Assembly (NCBI GenBank): GCA_017524545.1
Contig: JAFXVN010000047.1
Span: 1 to 64,000 of the forward strand
DNA length: 64,000 nt
Source: Bacteroidaceae bacterium
GTDB taxonomy: Bacteria > Bacteroidota > Bacteroidia > Bacteroidales > Bacteroidaceae
Direction: 5' to 3'
Each line of letters begins with the position of its first letter. The stretch's first letter is position 1. The translations under genes were made by a program, and so were the position numbers. A model generated the notes under the pieces. The model had not been told where the DNA came from. It made no database searches and saw only the letters and a list, made by a program, of their open reading frames with translations. This document shows, piece by piece, positions 53,801 to 63,057 of the stretch.

Positions 53801-54229
53801 CACGCCGTCGGGAATCTCCGCCCTGCTGATTCCTGTCTGCGAGAAAGCATACCTGCCAATGGCTGTGATGGTGGTTGGCAAGGCAATGGTGCGAAGCTTG
53901 GAGCAATCGGCAAACATATAGTCGCCGAGGACATCATTCTTTGTCGTATAGTTCTCGACGTATGCTTCGCCGCCGCTCACGATGCGGACATCCGCGAGGT
54001 CGAGCGACGTCACTGCCCCCGCGTTTATCATTTCGCGGAGGAACTTGACGTCGCTGCCGTTGATGAAGCCAGTCAGCCGGAGCGACTTGGAAGTCATCTC
54101 AAAAAGCGAGGAGAGCGTGCCTGCCGTCGCCACATGAATGGTGTCGGCTGCCCAGCCGTTTGCCGGAACGAGACAGGCGATGCCTGCCAGCATCGCTCCG
54201 AGTATTCTCTTGATTCCTATGCCTTGCAT
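50882..54229 (-). CDS. Secreted M60-like metallopeptidase with BspA-type LRR flanks, copy 1
   Basis: This 1115-residue protein has a signal peptide (about 1-27). An N-terminal BspA-type LRR block at about 30-230 (for example ITAIGRYAFSQTGISRAEIP) is followed by an M60/peptidase-like core with the zinc motif HECGH at 571-575 and a downstream TEVSNNLFSN. A second LRR block lies near 870-1060 (ITSIGDRAFRFSGLKMIEIP), and a T9SS-like tail (CYDLMGRRL, IYIRDGKKLM) ends the protein. M60 enzymes of gut bacteria cut glycosylated mucins, so a glycoprotein substrate is plausible. Iterated words are in frame before the tail and near residue 835 (SLISNPYSLFS), where copies 2 and 3 have no repeat. Confidence 0.85.
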   Translation of the reverse strand: MQGIGIKRILGAMLAGIACLVPANGWAADTIHVATAGTLSSLFEMTSKSLRLTGFINGSDVKFLREMINAGAVTSLDLADVRIVSGGEAYVENYTTKNDVLGDYMFADCSKLRTIALPTTITAIGRYAFSQTGISRAEIPDGVTQLGGAAFADCSSLATVVIGKRVSKLEQAVFYNSSSIKTAYVKPKTPPSLDAYIFTARPTIRVYSSALDDYKSSAWKQYGTIVGRLESYYPEEETDSTAIVNEKAGTWFEDVACTELRAEYKAMSDDELAAAMAEGGMPSFMRDIALKLKNEDWTPYEKDFRIHSYSAYSDAGYWNSKLRSTGGSFMGNPTGIYTAGYDPLYVFVDSDIPSDATLYIAGCQGNDLVTSAKQGKMLKKGLNIVDGKEAALFYILYIADTKAMTKTLSEWPEVKIHIEGGTVNGYYDVKRQSDSDYRAILAAATHERFTVKGGQSLFNFKTSTYRSVWPQTIEKSICWFDSLTVWEKELMGICESVASGKRAGAPFYISGGDAFFPRYYNNPNFAVEGESTDGGFANSAAFRTMYNTAGCVQSSFDVSRTADFDDWCAAHECGHNNQGAITVEGGTEVSNNLFSNYIRFHTGLITSSGSPFSTIMDEHMRREPFFTRPLDSQMRMYWQLYLYYHLAQRNTSFYPTLFKKLREDPLTLYGSNTGCLKFVRKVCEVAQEDLTEFFTVWGFFEPLNNYLVNDYGAHYMTVSQSDIDKTLAEIAKYPTKNREILFIEDRADYVLTTGFITTAGQKRRESEKVGQCGSVGQFTDYLPGACAPSEYTYLQADSLYALDGEGGMGFVALDEFDNLLFAANAKNFCIPSSLISNPYSLFSFDADGSLHEITKAGNGAAYVEMPKAGVLADSLAANVIKATISGNINGTDIKYMRQLIAEGNLASIDLAEAKVVSGGVAYYENYRSALNTIGAYAFDSFKKLVAMRLPLKITSIGDRAFRFSGLKMIEIPDAVTSIGLEAFGGSSTLTTVVIGKKVKTMSQGVFYNSPVKDVYVKALTPPTLSDYIFNSNPTIHVYASALSKYQSSNWAKFGTIVGDLTDEIIDGIEAPHVEEEIVNSKSSNSKCYDLMGRRLTNLQTGTIYIRDGKKLMQGR

Positions 54230-54253
54230 ATCGATTTCTTTAATGATTCTATC

Positions 54254-54340
54254 AAACTAAACACGTCTAATTGGGAAACTAAGCACGCCTAATTGGAAAA
54301 CTAAGCACGGTTAGTTAGCCAACTAACCGTGCTTAGTTTC
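54254..54340. repeat. CTAAGCACG-word element with perfect 19-bp hairpin
   Basis: Three CTAAACACG/CTAAGCACG words lead into AAACTAAGCACGGTTAGTT and its perfect complement (54298-54316, 54321-54339) with a 4-base loop. It lies between peptidase copies 2 and 1 and could act as a terminator or processing site. The word family recurs at 41911-41966. Confidence 0.75.
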
Positions 54341-54354
54341 AAGACGCAGCTTTC

Positions 54355-57300
54355 TTACTTGCCAAACATGAACTTCCTGCCGTCCCGGATGTAGATGTTG
54401 CCCGGCTGGAGAACAGTAACCTTGCGGCCCATCAGGTCGAAGCAGCTGCCAGAGGACTCTGAGTTTTCTGAATAATCTGATTCTTCTGAAATTTCCTCTA
54501 TGCCATCTACTATCTCGTCTGTCAGGTCGCCCACGATGGTGCCGAACCTTTCCCAGTTGGCATTCTTGTATTTATCTACTGCGCTGGCATAGACATGGAT
54601 GACACGGTTCTTGCCGGAGAAGAGGTAGTCGCTAACGCCGTTCAGGGTTGGCGGATTGAGTGCCTTGATATAGACTTCCTTGACAGAAGAGCTGTAGAAG
54701 ACACCTTGCTCCATCGTCCTGACGCCCTTGCCGATAACCACCGTTGCCAGGCCGCTGCAATAGGCGAAAGCATCGCCGCCAACGGAAGTCACCTTGTCGG
54801 GAATCTCAATGAACTTGATGCCCGAGTTGGAGAAGGCATTCGAGCCGATACTGGTCATGGTGAGAGGCAGCTTTATCGAGACAAGCTTCTTAACGCCCTG
54901 GAATGTATTGGCTGCGACAGTGCTTGTCCGAGCCTGGTCAAGTTCTATGGACTGAAGGTTCTCTGTGTTGACAAGCTGCTTCATGTAGGTGAAGTCCGTC
55001 GCGTTAATCGGTCCGCTGACAATCAGCTTGATGACTTGGTTGTTCTGCAGCTTCCTCTTGAGAGAGCCGGCAGAGACAAGGGTGACGTACTCGGTGCCGC
55101 TGCCAGCCTTGGCCACTTCGTGCAGCGAGCCGTCGGCATCGTAGGAATAGATGGAGAAGTCACGGCCAATGCTGGTCGGGATGCAGATGTTCTTCGCATT
55201 GGAGGCAAACTTGAAATTGTTCTCCGCATCAAGCATCAAGAATCCTAAGCCGCCTGTACCTTCCATCGCATAGAGGGAGTCGGACTGGAAATAGACATAC
55301 TCGGAGGGAGTACATGCACCTTCCCAATAGTCCCAGAACTGACCCAACTCGCCATACTGACCCACCTTGTCCGAGCCGCGACGCTTCTTGCCTACTGCCT
55401 GGAGGAAGCCTGTCGAGAGCACATAGTCGGCACGGTCCTCCACGAAGATGATTTCGCGGTTCTTCTTCTCATACTTGGAGATGTTGGCCTTCGTGGTGTT
55501 GATGTTGGTCTTCAGGACGGCGATGGGGTGCGAGCCGTAATCATCGATTTTGGTGCCGGTCTTTATCGGTTCGAAGAAGCCCCAGATGTCGAAGAAGTCG
55601 GTGAGGTCTTCCTGTGCTATCTCGCACACCTTGCGGACGAACTTCAAGCCGCCGTTATTGTTGTTGGTGGAGTTATAGAGCGTCAGCGGGTCTTTACGCA
55701 GAGCCTTGAACAGCTCCGGATAGAAGGACGTGTTCTTTTGCCCCAGATGATAATAGAGGTAGAGGTTCCAATAGAAGCGCAAGCGGCTGTTCACATCCCT
55801 GAAGTAGAACGGTTCGTGGCGGGCATACTCGTCCATCACCTGGGCGAGCGACGAGCCGTTCGATGAGTTCAGGCCGCCAAGATAGCAGACAAGGTTCGAG
55901 AAGACGTTGTTCGACGCCTCGGTGCAGCCTTCGAGGTTGATGGCCCTCTGGTTGTTGTGGCCGCACTCATGGCCTGCGCACCAGTCGTCCATCTCTGTGT
56001 TCAGGGCATTGAGGCAGTTCTTGATGCAGTCGATGCCGTTGTAGCTTGTTCTGTAACCCGAAGAATTGGCATAGCCTGCATCCTCCGGCTCGCCCTCGAT
56101 GGCGAAGTTCGGATTGTTGTAGTAGATGGGATAGATGGCTTCGCCGCCTGTCAGGTACCAGGGATAGCCAGCCTTCTTGCCCAATGCCACCTCCTCGGTC
56201 ATGCCCATCAGGTTCTTCTCCCAGACGGCCACGCTGTCGAACCAGCAGATGCTCTTGTCGATAGTCCTCGGGAAGACAGTTTTGTAGGAAGCCGTCTTGA
56301 GGTGGTAGAGCGAGTGTCCGCCGCGAATGGTGAAGCGGTTGAGCGTCGCCTTGCTGAGGAGTGCCTTGTAGTCGGCATCGCTCTTGCGGCTGACATCGTA
56401 GTAGCCGTTCACCACACCGCCCTCGACGTGAATCTTGATGTCGGGCCACTGGTCGAGGGTCTTCCTCATCGACTTCGTGTCGGCAGTATAGACGATGTAG
56501 TAGAGGGCATTCTTCGTGCCTTCAATGACATTGAGGCCCTTCACAAGCTTCTTGCCTGTGGTGGCGCTACTGATGAGCTGGTTCTCCACACAACCGGCGA
56601 AGTAGAGGGTGGCATCGGAAGCGACATCTTCATCCACGAAGACATAGATTTCGTCGCCATCGTTCGCTGCATAGATGCCGGTGGGGTTGCCCATGTAGGA
56701 GCCGCCGCTGGCCATCATCTTGTCGTTCCAGTAGTTGGCATCGCTGTAGGGTTTGTAGCTGTGGATGCGGAAGTCCTGCTCGTAGGTATCCCAAGAGTCG
56801 TTCTTCACCTTGAGGGCTGTGGCAATCATCCATTCGGGCATTCCCACCTCGGTCAAGGCAGCCGTCAGCTCCTCGTCGCTCATCGCCTGGTACTCTGCCT
56901 TTAGCTGCGTGCAGGCAGCGTCCACGAAGTAGTTGCCGCATAGGGTCTTGGCAACGGTATTGGGGTCAGCTTCCATCGCATAGTAGTTCTCCAAACCGCC
57001 AACGATAGTGCCGTAATCCTTCCAGCCGGAGCCTTTATAGTCTGTCAGAGCAGGTGTATAGACATAGATTTTGGGGGTTGACGAGAAGAGATAGCTGGGG
57101 ACGCTGGGAGGTGTCATGGGCTTCACGTATGCCGTCTTCACGTTCGAGCTGTAGAAGACACCTTGAGACAGCTGCCTCACGTTCTTGCCGATAACCACTT
57201 TCTCCAGTGCGCTGCAATAGGCAAAGGCGTCGCCACCGAGCTGCTTCACGCTGCCTGGGATGTCAATTTCCGTGAGGCCGGTCCTCGAGAAGGCGTTGGT

Positions 57301-57675
57301 CTGGATGGCTGTCACGGTTGTGGGCAGCACCATTGCCTGAAGCTTCGAGCACTCGTAGAACATCTGTTCGCCGATGATGTCGTTCGCCGTCGTGTAGCTC
57401 CCGACGTAGGCTTCACCGCCGCTCACAATGCGGACTTCCGACCAGTCGAGGCGCGTCACCGTACCTGCCACAACCAGTTCGCGGATGTACTTGATGTCGG
57501 TGCCGTTGATGGAGCCCGTCACCTTCAGTTCCTTGTCGGTGGTGGTCAACAGCGAGGACAGCGTGCCTGCCGTCTCGACATGGATTTCCGTTACGGCAAA
57601 GAGGTTTGTCGAAACGAGACAAATCATAGCTGCCAAAGACAGCCTAAAGAGTTTCGTGTAGTTTTTCTTGTCCAT
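54355..57675 (-). CDS. Secreted M60-like metallopeptidase with BspA-type LRR flanks, copy 2
   Basis: This 1106-residue protein has the same order as copies 1 and 3: signal peptide (about 1-27), LRR block, M60-like core with HECGH at 569-573 and TEASNNVFSN, second LRR block (MTSIGSNAFSNSGIKFIEIP), and tail (CFDLMGRKV, IYIRDGRKFMFGK). The N-terminal region is nearly the same as copy 3 (TAGTLSSLL..KELKVTG.INGTDIK), so the cluster arose by tandem duplication. GATTATTCAGA-type words encode the ESDYSENSESSGS linker before the tail; the same words lie between gldL and gldM. It follows copy 3 by 27 nt, so they are cotranscribed. Confidence 0.86.
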   Translation of the reverse strand: MDKKNYTKLFRLSLAAMICLVSTNLFAVTEIHVETAGTLSSLLTTTDKELKVTGSINGTDIKYIRELVVAGTVTRLDWSEVRIVSGGEAYVGSYTTANDIIGEQMFYECSKLQAMVLPTTVTAIQTNAFSRTGLTEIDIPGSVKQLGGDAFAYCSALEKVVIGKNVRQLSQGVFYSSNVKTAYVKPMTPPSVPSYLFSSTPKIYVYTPALTDYKGSGWKDYGTIVGGLENYYAMEADPNTVAKTLCGNYFVDAACTQLKAEYQAMSDEELTAALTEVGMPEWMIATALKVKNDSWDTYEQDFRIHSYKPYSDANYWNDKMMASGGSYMGNPTGIYAANDGDEIYVFVDEDVASDATLYFAGCVENQLISSATTGKKLVKGLNVIEGTKNALYYIVYTADTKSMRKTLDQWPDIKIHVEGGVVNGYYDVSRKSDADYKALLSKATLNRFTIRGGHSLYHLKTASYKTVFPRTIDKSICWFDSVAVWEKNLMGMTEEVALGKKAGYPWYLTGGEAIYPIYYNNPNFAIEGEPEDAGYANSSGYRTSYNGIDCIKNCLNALNTEMDDWCAGHECGHNNQRAINLEGCTEASNNVFSNLVCYLGGLNSSNGSSLAQVMDEYARHEPFYFRDVNSRLRFYWNLYLYYHLGQKNTSFYPELFKALRKDPLTLYNSTNNNNGGLKFVRKVCEIAQEDLTDFFDIWGFFEPIKTGTKIDDYGSHPIAVLKTNINTTKANISKYEKKNREIIFVEDRADYVLSTGFLQAVGKKRRGSDKVGQYGELGQFWDYWEGACTPSEYVYFQSDSLYAMEGTGGLGFLMLDAENNFKFASNAKNICIPTSIGRDFSIYSYDADGSLHEVAKAGSGTEYVTLVSAGSLKRKLQNNQVIKLIVSGPINATDFTYMKQLVNTENLQSIELDQARTSTVAANTFQGVKKLVSIKLPLTMTSIGSNAFSNSGIKFIEIPDKVTSVGGDAFAYCSGLATVVIGKGVRTMEQGVFYSSSVKEVYIKALNPPTLNGVSDYLFSGKNRVIHVYASAVDKYKNANWERFGTIVGDLTDEIVDGIEEISEESDYSENSESSGSCFDLMGRKVTVLQPGNIYIRDGRKFMFGK

Positions 57676-57702
57676 AATGTATGTTAGTTTTTAGTTTGGT
57701 CG

Positions 57703-60700
57703 TTACCTTATCATTATCTTCTTGCCGTCTCGAATGTAAATCCTGCCAGGCTTCAAGGCTGTTACCCTGCGCCCCATCAGGTCATAACAATTACTATTTG
57801 ACAATTGACTATTTACTATTTCTTCCTCATCTTGAATTTTGTCTTTTGATTTTTGAATGGCCTCGATGCCATCGATGATTTCATCCGTCAGGTCGCCGAC
57901 GATGGTGCCATAGTTTGCCCAGTCCGATGCCTGATACTTGGAGAGGGCGCTGGCATAGACATGAATCGTGGGGTTGCTGCTGAAGAGGTAGCTACTGTTG
58001 GTTGGGGGCGTGGTTGCCTTGACATAGACATCCTTGACATTGGATTTATAGAATGCACCCTTCGAGACTGTCTTCATAGCCTTGCCGATAATCACGATAG
58101 AGAGATTGTCACAATAGGCAAAAGCGTCCTCGCCTATGGTCGTCACCTTATCGGGTATCTCTATCATGCTGAGGCCGGTCTTCGAGAAAGCATTGGAGCC
58201 TATCTTGGTAATGGTAAGGGGCAAGCTCATATCGGCGAGTTTCCTAAAGCCCTGGAAACAATAGTTGCCCATATCGTTTGCTGCTGTAGAGTAGGATGAA
58301 TAATAAGCTCCGCCGCCAGATATAACTCTGGCGTCCGAAAAGTTAATGCTTTGGAGGTTGTTCTCGTTGATGAGCTGTCGCATGTACTTGATGTCCCTGC
58401 CATTGATTCTACCACTGATGGTAAGCTTGATGGCATTGACCTGGTCGTCCTGCAATTCTGTCTGAAGCGTGCCTGCCGTAGCGAGTGTGACACTCTCTTC
58501 GCCATTGCCTGCTTTGACGACTTCGTGAAGCGTGCCGTCGGCATCCACGCTATAGATGGTGAAGTCGCGGCCTATGCTTTTGGGTATGGATACGCATCTG
58601 GAGTTGGCAGCATACTTGATGTTGTCGTCTGCATCGAGCATGAGGAAGCCCACACCTCCAGTGCCTGTCATAGCATAGCGTGAATCGGAACGATAATAGA
58701 CATAGTTCGAGGGTTCACACGCGCCGGGGAGATAGCTGGTGAACTGCCCGACGTCGCCCCACTGATTGTCATCTTGTCCTATTCGCTTCTGCCCGGCTGT
58801 CGTGACAAGGCTTGTGGTCGGGTAAGCCTCCACACGGTCTTCTATGAAGATTATCTCGCGGTTCTTCACAGGGTATTGGGCAATGATGGCCTTCGTTTTG
58901 TTGATGTCGGTCAGCTTCGTCGTGACATAATGGTCGCCATAGTCTTCGACGTAGAGGTTGTTAGTGGGTTCGAAGAAGCCATAGATGGTGAAGAAGTCCG
59001 TGAGGTCTTCCTGAGCTATCTCGCACACCTTGCGGACGAACTTCAGGTTCGAGTTGTTATTGTCGATGGGAGAACCCTGCGACTGCATCCTGTCTGCACG
59101 CAGAGCCTTGAACAGCTCGGGATAGAAGGAGGTGTTTTTCTGTAGCTGATGATAGTAGAGGTAGAGGGAGAAGAACAGGCGCAGGCAACTGTTGTTGACG
59201 TTGCGACTGTTAAAGGGCACGCGGTTCGCGAACTCCTGCATGGTGGTGCTTAAAGGATTGCCCGAAGTTATCCTGTGCCCAATATGGAACCGGCAATAGT
59301 TGGAGAAGAGGTCGTTGGTGCCCTCGGTGAAGCCGCACAGTAGGATGGGGAACTGGAGCTGGTGTCCAAACTCATGTGCTGTGCCGTTCTCGTCGTAATT
59401 CGACACGTATGGGTTGAGGAAAGTCTTGCTTGCGTCGAGGGAGATGTGTATGCCGTACTCGGTGGAATGTGCGACAGAACCTGGCGAGTTGTTATCCACA
59501 TAAGTGGGATTGTTGAAGTAGCCTGGATAGAAAGCATCACCTCCTGAGAGATAGAAAGGAGCGCCTGCCTTTTCTCCGTTAACCACAGCTTCGGTCATAC
59601 CGGAAAGGTCCTTTTCCCATACCGAAAGGCTGTCGAGACATGCAACTGCCTTGGCGATTCTGCTCGGGTAGGTTTGCTTGAGGACTGACGTCCTGATGTT
59701 CATGATGGAATGCTTGCCCTTGCAGACGAAGGTGGAGTTGGCAGTTCTGTTCAGGAGCTTGATGTAGTCGGTGTCGGTATGGCGGGAAGCGTCGAAGTAG
59801 CCGTCCACCTTGCCGCCCTCGATGTGTATCTTTATCTCCGGCCATTCTTCCAGCCTTTTGGTCATCGTCTTTGTGTCGGCAGTATAGAGGATGTAGTAAA
59901 GCTTGTCCGCATCTCCGTCAATGACGTTGAGGCCTTTCCCCAGCTTCTGTCCTGTCTTGCCAGAAGTGAACATCTGGTCAACGCCTAAGCCTGCGATGTA
60001 GAGTGTCGCATCTTCTGGCACATCTTGGTCAACAAAGACATAGAGCTGGTCTGTGTATGACTGGACATAGATGCCCGTCGGGTTGCCCATGTAGGAAGCA
60101 CAACGCGCCCAGAGTTTTTCGTTCCAGTAATTCGCATCGCTGTAGGCTTTGTACGAGTGGATGCGGAACTCCTGCTCGTAGGCTGCCCAAGTCTGGTTCT
60201 TTACCTTGAGGAGGATTTCATTGAACATTGACACATCCAATGCTTCGCCCATCAATTCTTCACTCTTAACTCTTAACTCTTCACTCAACGCTTCGTCGCT
60301 CAGGGCCTGATACTCGGCCTTCAGCTGCGTGCAGGCGGCATCCTCGAAGAAGATATTGCACAGCTCCCCTATCTTGTCACCCTCGTCCGGCTCCTGCGGA
60401 TAGTAGTTCGCCAGCGAGCCGTAGAGCGTGCCGTAGCTGTTCCAGCCCAGCTCCCTGTAGTCTGCCAGAGCTTCCCTATAGACATAAATCTTCGGGCTGG
60501 ACGAGAAGAGGTACGACGGCGGGCTGGGAGGCGTGATGGGCTTCACGTATGCCGTCTTGACGGAAGAGCTGTAGAACGCACCCTTGCTCAGTTTGTTCAC
60601 CTTCTTGCCGATGACAACCTTCGCCAGCGAGCCGCAATAAGCAAAGGCATCGTCGCCCACCGAACGGACGCTGTTCGGGATGTCTATCTCCGTCAGTCCC

Positions 60701-61113
60701 GTACTCGAGAATGCATTGTTCTTGATGGTCGTCACAGTCGTTGGCAGCACCATCGCCTGAAGATTCGAGCAATTGTAGAACATCTTTTCGCCGATGATGT
60801 TGTCCTCAGTCGTGTAGCTCTCGTAGTAAGCCTCGCCGCCGCTCACGATGCGGACAGCCGACCAGTCGAGCTTCGTCACCTTCCCTGCGTTTACCTTTTC
60901 GCGGAGAAACTTGATGTCGGTGCCGTTGATGACGCCCGTCACCTTCAGTTCCTTGTATGTGCCGGTCAGCAGCGAAGACAGCGTGCCTGCCGTCTCTACA
61001 TGAATTTCCGTTACGGCCCAAAGGCTTGAAGACAGCAGCAGGCAGACGCCTGCGCATACATAGCGTGCCAGGGCATCAAAGCTTTGAAATGAATTTTGAA
61101 TTAACCCTTGCAT
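57703..61113 (-). CDS. Secreted M60-like metallopeptidase with BspA-type LRR flanks, copy 3
   Basis: This 1136-residue protein has signal peptide (about 1-33), LRR block, an M60-like core with HEFGH at 580-584 and TEGTNDLFSN, second LRR block (ITKIGSNAFSKTGLSMIEIP), and tail (CYDLMGRRV, IYIRDGKKIMIR). The zinc-site sequence differs from copies 1 and 2 (Phe for Cys, AHEFGHQLQF), so its specificity may differ. Near residue 275 an EELRVKSEELMGE segment is encoded by AACTCTTAACTCTTCAC words absent from the paralogs. It is the first of the three genes from its promoter. Confidence 0.85.
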   Translation of the reverse strand: MQGLIQNSFQSFDALARYVCAGVCLLLSSSLWAVTEIHVETAGTLSSLLTGTYKELKVTGVINGTDIKFLREKVNAGKVTKLDWSAVRIVSGGEAYYESYTTEDNIIGEKMFYNCSNLQAMVLPTTVTTIKNNAFSSTGLTEIDIPNSVRSVGDDAFAYCGSLAKVVIGKKVNKLSKGAFYSSSVKTAYVKPITPPSPPSYLFSSSPKIYVYREALADYRELGWNSYGTLYGSLANYYPQEPDEGDKIGELCNIFFEDAACTQLKAEYQALSDEALSEELRVKSEELMGEALDVSMFNEILLKVKNQTWAAYEQEFRIHSYKAYSDANYWNEKLWARCASYMGNPTGIYVQSYTDQLYVFVDQDVPEDATLYIAGLGVDQMFTSGKTGQKLGKGLNVIDGDADKLYYILYTADTKTMTKRLEEWPEIKIHIEGGKVDGYFDASRHTDTDYIKLLNRTANSTFVCKGKHSIMNIRTSVLKQTYPSRIAKAVACLDSLSVWEKDLSGMTEAVVNGEKAGAPFYLSGGDAFYPGYFNNPTYVDNNSPGSVAHSTEYGIHISLDASKTFLNPYVSNYDENGTAHEFGHQLQFPILLCGFTEGTNDLFSNYCRFHIGHRITSGNPLSTTMQEFANRVPFNSRNVNNSCLRLFFSLYLYYHQLQKNTSFYPELFKALRADRMQSQGSPIDNNNSNLKFVRKVCEIAQEDLTDFFTIYGFFEPTNNLYVEDYGDHYVTTKLTDINKTKAIIAQYPVKNREIIFIEDRVEAYPTTSLVTTAGQKRIGQDDNQWGDVGQFTSYLPGACEPSNYVYYRSDSRYAMTGTGGVGFLMLDADDNIKYAANSRCVSIPKSIGRDFTIYSVDADGTLHEVVKAGNGEESVTLATAGTLQTELQDDQVNAIKLTISGRINGRDIKYMRQLINENNLQSINFSDARVISGGGAYYSSYSTAANDMGNYCFQGFRKLADMSLPLTITKIGSNAFSKTGLSMIEIPDKVTTIGEDAFAYCDNLSIVIIGKAMKTVSKGAFYKSNVKDVYVKATTPPTNSSYLFSSNPTIHVYASALSKYQASDWANYGTIVGDLTDEIIDGIEAIQKSKDKIQDEEEIVNSQLSNSNCYDLMGRRVTALKPGRIYIRDGKKIMIR

Positions 61114-61144
61114 ATCTTTGTGTGTTTTTTATGGTTTTCCGCAC

Positions 61145-61176
61145 GCAAAGTTACTCTTTTCTTCGGAAACATCAAA
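61145..61176 (-). promoter_or_regulatory. Promoter of the peptidase array
   Basis: TTTG-N19-TAACTTTGC on the minus strand (TTTG at 61176-61173, -7 at 61153-61145), 32 bases before the copy 3 start. This makes the three peptidase genes independent of the regulator gene upstream. Confidence 0.72.
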
Positions 61177-61201
61177 GAGAAACGGGGAAAATTCCGCCGA
61201 T

Positions 61202-62953
61202 TTATGAAGAACTTAGCAGGTCGCCGCATGTTTCTTCCGCACGTTTCACTCTATTCCACACCGTCTGTATCGTCTTGTCCATCACTTTCGCTATCTGCAT
61301 GGGCTTCATGCCGACCTTCAGCAGACATATCGTGCGGAGCAGGGGTTCGTGCAGTTGTCTTTTCAACCGTCCCTGCACTTTTTCCTGAAATCCAGGATGC
61401 AGTGTCTCTATTGCTGCCATCAGCTCTTTCCAGTCGTCGTCGTCCAAGATTGCATGGCCGGAGGCGATGTCGCGGAAATGCGCGATGACGTTCTCTGCCT
61501 TGTCTGCCGCGTTGTTCATCAGGGCGATTCGCGTCAGCTCCCGGTTTATCATTGTCCGTTGCTCCAGTTCTTTCAGCGCATCCTCCAATTGTTTTTTCGA
61601 TGTCGCGATGGTCTGGTCTGCCTCCTCCAACTGGCCGCCCAACGAGGCTATCTCCCTTTTCTTCGTCTCTAACTCTTCCTGCCTTTCCTGCATCTCCTTC
61701 CTGACGGCACCGAGCATTTTCTCCTTGCCGACGATTTCCTCCATGAACTTCTTCCGCCTGTTGCTGTAGAACGCCACCCATCCCGACACGATGCTCAACA
61801 GAGCAAGCCCCGCAATGACGGTGCTGTATATGATGTGCTCGTCGCGCTGCACGATGGCGCGTTCCTTCTCCCTGTCGCGATAATAGATATATGTGTCCCT
61901 GGCCCTTTGCGTCTCCTCGAAGGCTCGCTGGGCGATGATGGTGTCGTTGGTGTCGTACAGACGGCAGCCCCACTCTGCTGCCCGCCGGAAGTCCCTTTTC
62001 TGCAAATAGCACCGCTGCAGGCCCGCTGTCGCCTCATACCGCCCTGTCAGGGTTTTCTCCTTGCCATAGTAGGCCTTGTAATGGACGATTGCCGAATCCG
62101 TGCTGCCCGCTCTCTCATGGAACATGGCAAGGCACAGCCTGTAGTTGCCTGGACGCTGGTCTTCGGGGAGCTGCGACAAATGCCGCAGCAGCGTACCGAC
62201 CCCTTCTTGGTGATTGTACTTGGAATAGGTTGCCAGCATTGAAGACAGAATCCTTCCGTATTTAGGCGGGAAGTGCTCCTGCTGGATAACCTGGCGCGAG
62301 CTGTCGCAGTACAGCAGGCAACGGAGCGTGTCGTTCAGGTGCTCATACGCCGATGCGACATCCATCAGATAAGCCCCGAGGTTTCTCCTCACTCCTCCTT
62401 TTTGGGGGATGAGGGAGGCCTTTGCCAGTGCCACGGACTGCAAAGCGACGTCCAACTCCTCCTCATAATTCAACTGTATCATGTACAGGAACCTCAGCTG
62501 TGAGAGGGCGTTTTGCCAGACAAGGGTGTCGGCATCCCCGCCCTGTCCGGCAAACCCGACGGCTTTCAGGAAACAGCCCACCGCCCTTGGATAGTCTTTC
62601 AGGTCGCGATAGGCACTGCCCAGATAGTAGTAGGCGCGCTCCTTGTCCTCGTCGTTATCCCGACTGGCGAAATAAGCCACTGCCTGCGCAGCAGAATCGG
62701 GCGAGGATGGGATGATGTCGCATTTGTCGCGCAGGCGAATCGTCAACAGGTCGTACTTCCGCCGAACATATTCCGATGCCACCCGCACAGAATCCTCTAA
62801 CCTCTCTGCATACGCCTGGGCATCAGGCAGCGAGGTCTCGCACAACTGCCATGCCCGCTCAATGCTTTCCAGCGTCTGCCAATCTTCCTTCTCACCCTTG
62901 CAAGCGCAAAGCAAAGCCAGCAGACAATAAAACAAAAATCTAACCTTTCTCAT
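61202..62953 (-). CDS. Membrane-anchored TPR lipoprotein with C-terminal HTH
   Basis: This 583-residue protein has a lipobox (LALLCACKG). TPR-like helices cover about 40-370 (for example AYYYLGSAYRDLKDYPRAVGCFLKA), a membrane helix lies near 372-395, and a coiled coil spans about 400-475. A C-terminal region resembles a LuxR/Crp-like HTH (ICLLKVGMKPMQIAKVMDKTIQTVWN near 550). This layout is known in Bacteroidetes as a membrane-tethered regulator, with TPRs sensing outside and the HTH inside. It is directly upstream of the M60 array, so control of it is plausible but unproven. A GC-rich repeat is in frame near residue 185 (LIPQKGGVRRNLG). Confidence 0.8.
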   Translation of the reverse strand: MRKVRFLFYCLLALLCACKGEKEDWQTLESIERAWQLCETSLPDAQAYAERLEDSVRVASEYVRRKYDLLTIRLRDKCDIIPSSPDSAAQAVAYFASRDNDEDKERAYYYLGSAYRDLKDYPRAVGCFLKAVGFAGQGGDADTLVWQNALSQLRFLYMIQLNYEEELDVALQSVALAKASLIPQKGGVRRNLGAYLMDVASAYEHLNDTLRCLLYCDSSRQVIQQEHFPPKYGRILSSMLATYSKYNHQEGVGTLLRHLSQLPEDQRPGNYRLCLAMFHERAGSTDSAIVHYKAYYGKEKTLTGRYEATAGLQRCYLQKRDFRRAAEWGCRLYDTNDTIIAQRAFEETQRARDTYIYYRDREKERAIVQRDEHIIYSTVIAGLALLSIVSGWVAFYSNRRKKFMEEIVGKEKMLGAVRKEMQERQEELETKKREIASLGGQLEEADQTIATSKKQLEDALKELEQRTMINRELTRIALMNNAADKAENVIAHFRDIASGHAILDDDDWKELMAAIETLHPGFQEKVQGRLKRQLHEPLLRTICLLKVGMKPMQIAKVMDKTIQTVWNRVKRAEETCGDLLSSS

Positions 62954-63011
62954 AGTCCAGCACGTTTCGTTTGTTGCGGATTATTGGAAGTCTTCTCTTT
63001 TCAACTTTTCT

Positions 63012-63043
63012 GCAAAATTATGCCTTTCGCGCTTGAAAAGCAA
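63012..63043 (-). promoter_or_regulatory. Promoter of the TPR/HTH regulator gene
   Basis: TTG-N20-TAATTTTGC on the minus strand (TTG at 63043-63041, -7 at 63020-63012), about 59 bases before the start codon. Confidence 0.6.
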
Positions 63044-63057
63044 GGAATTTTAGTCGC

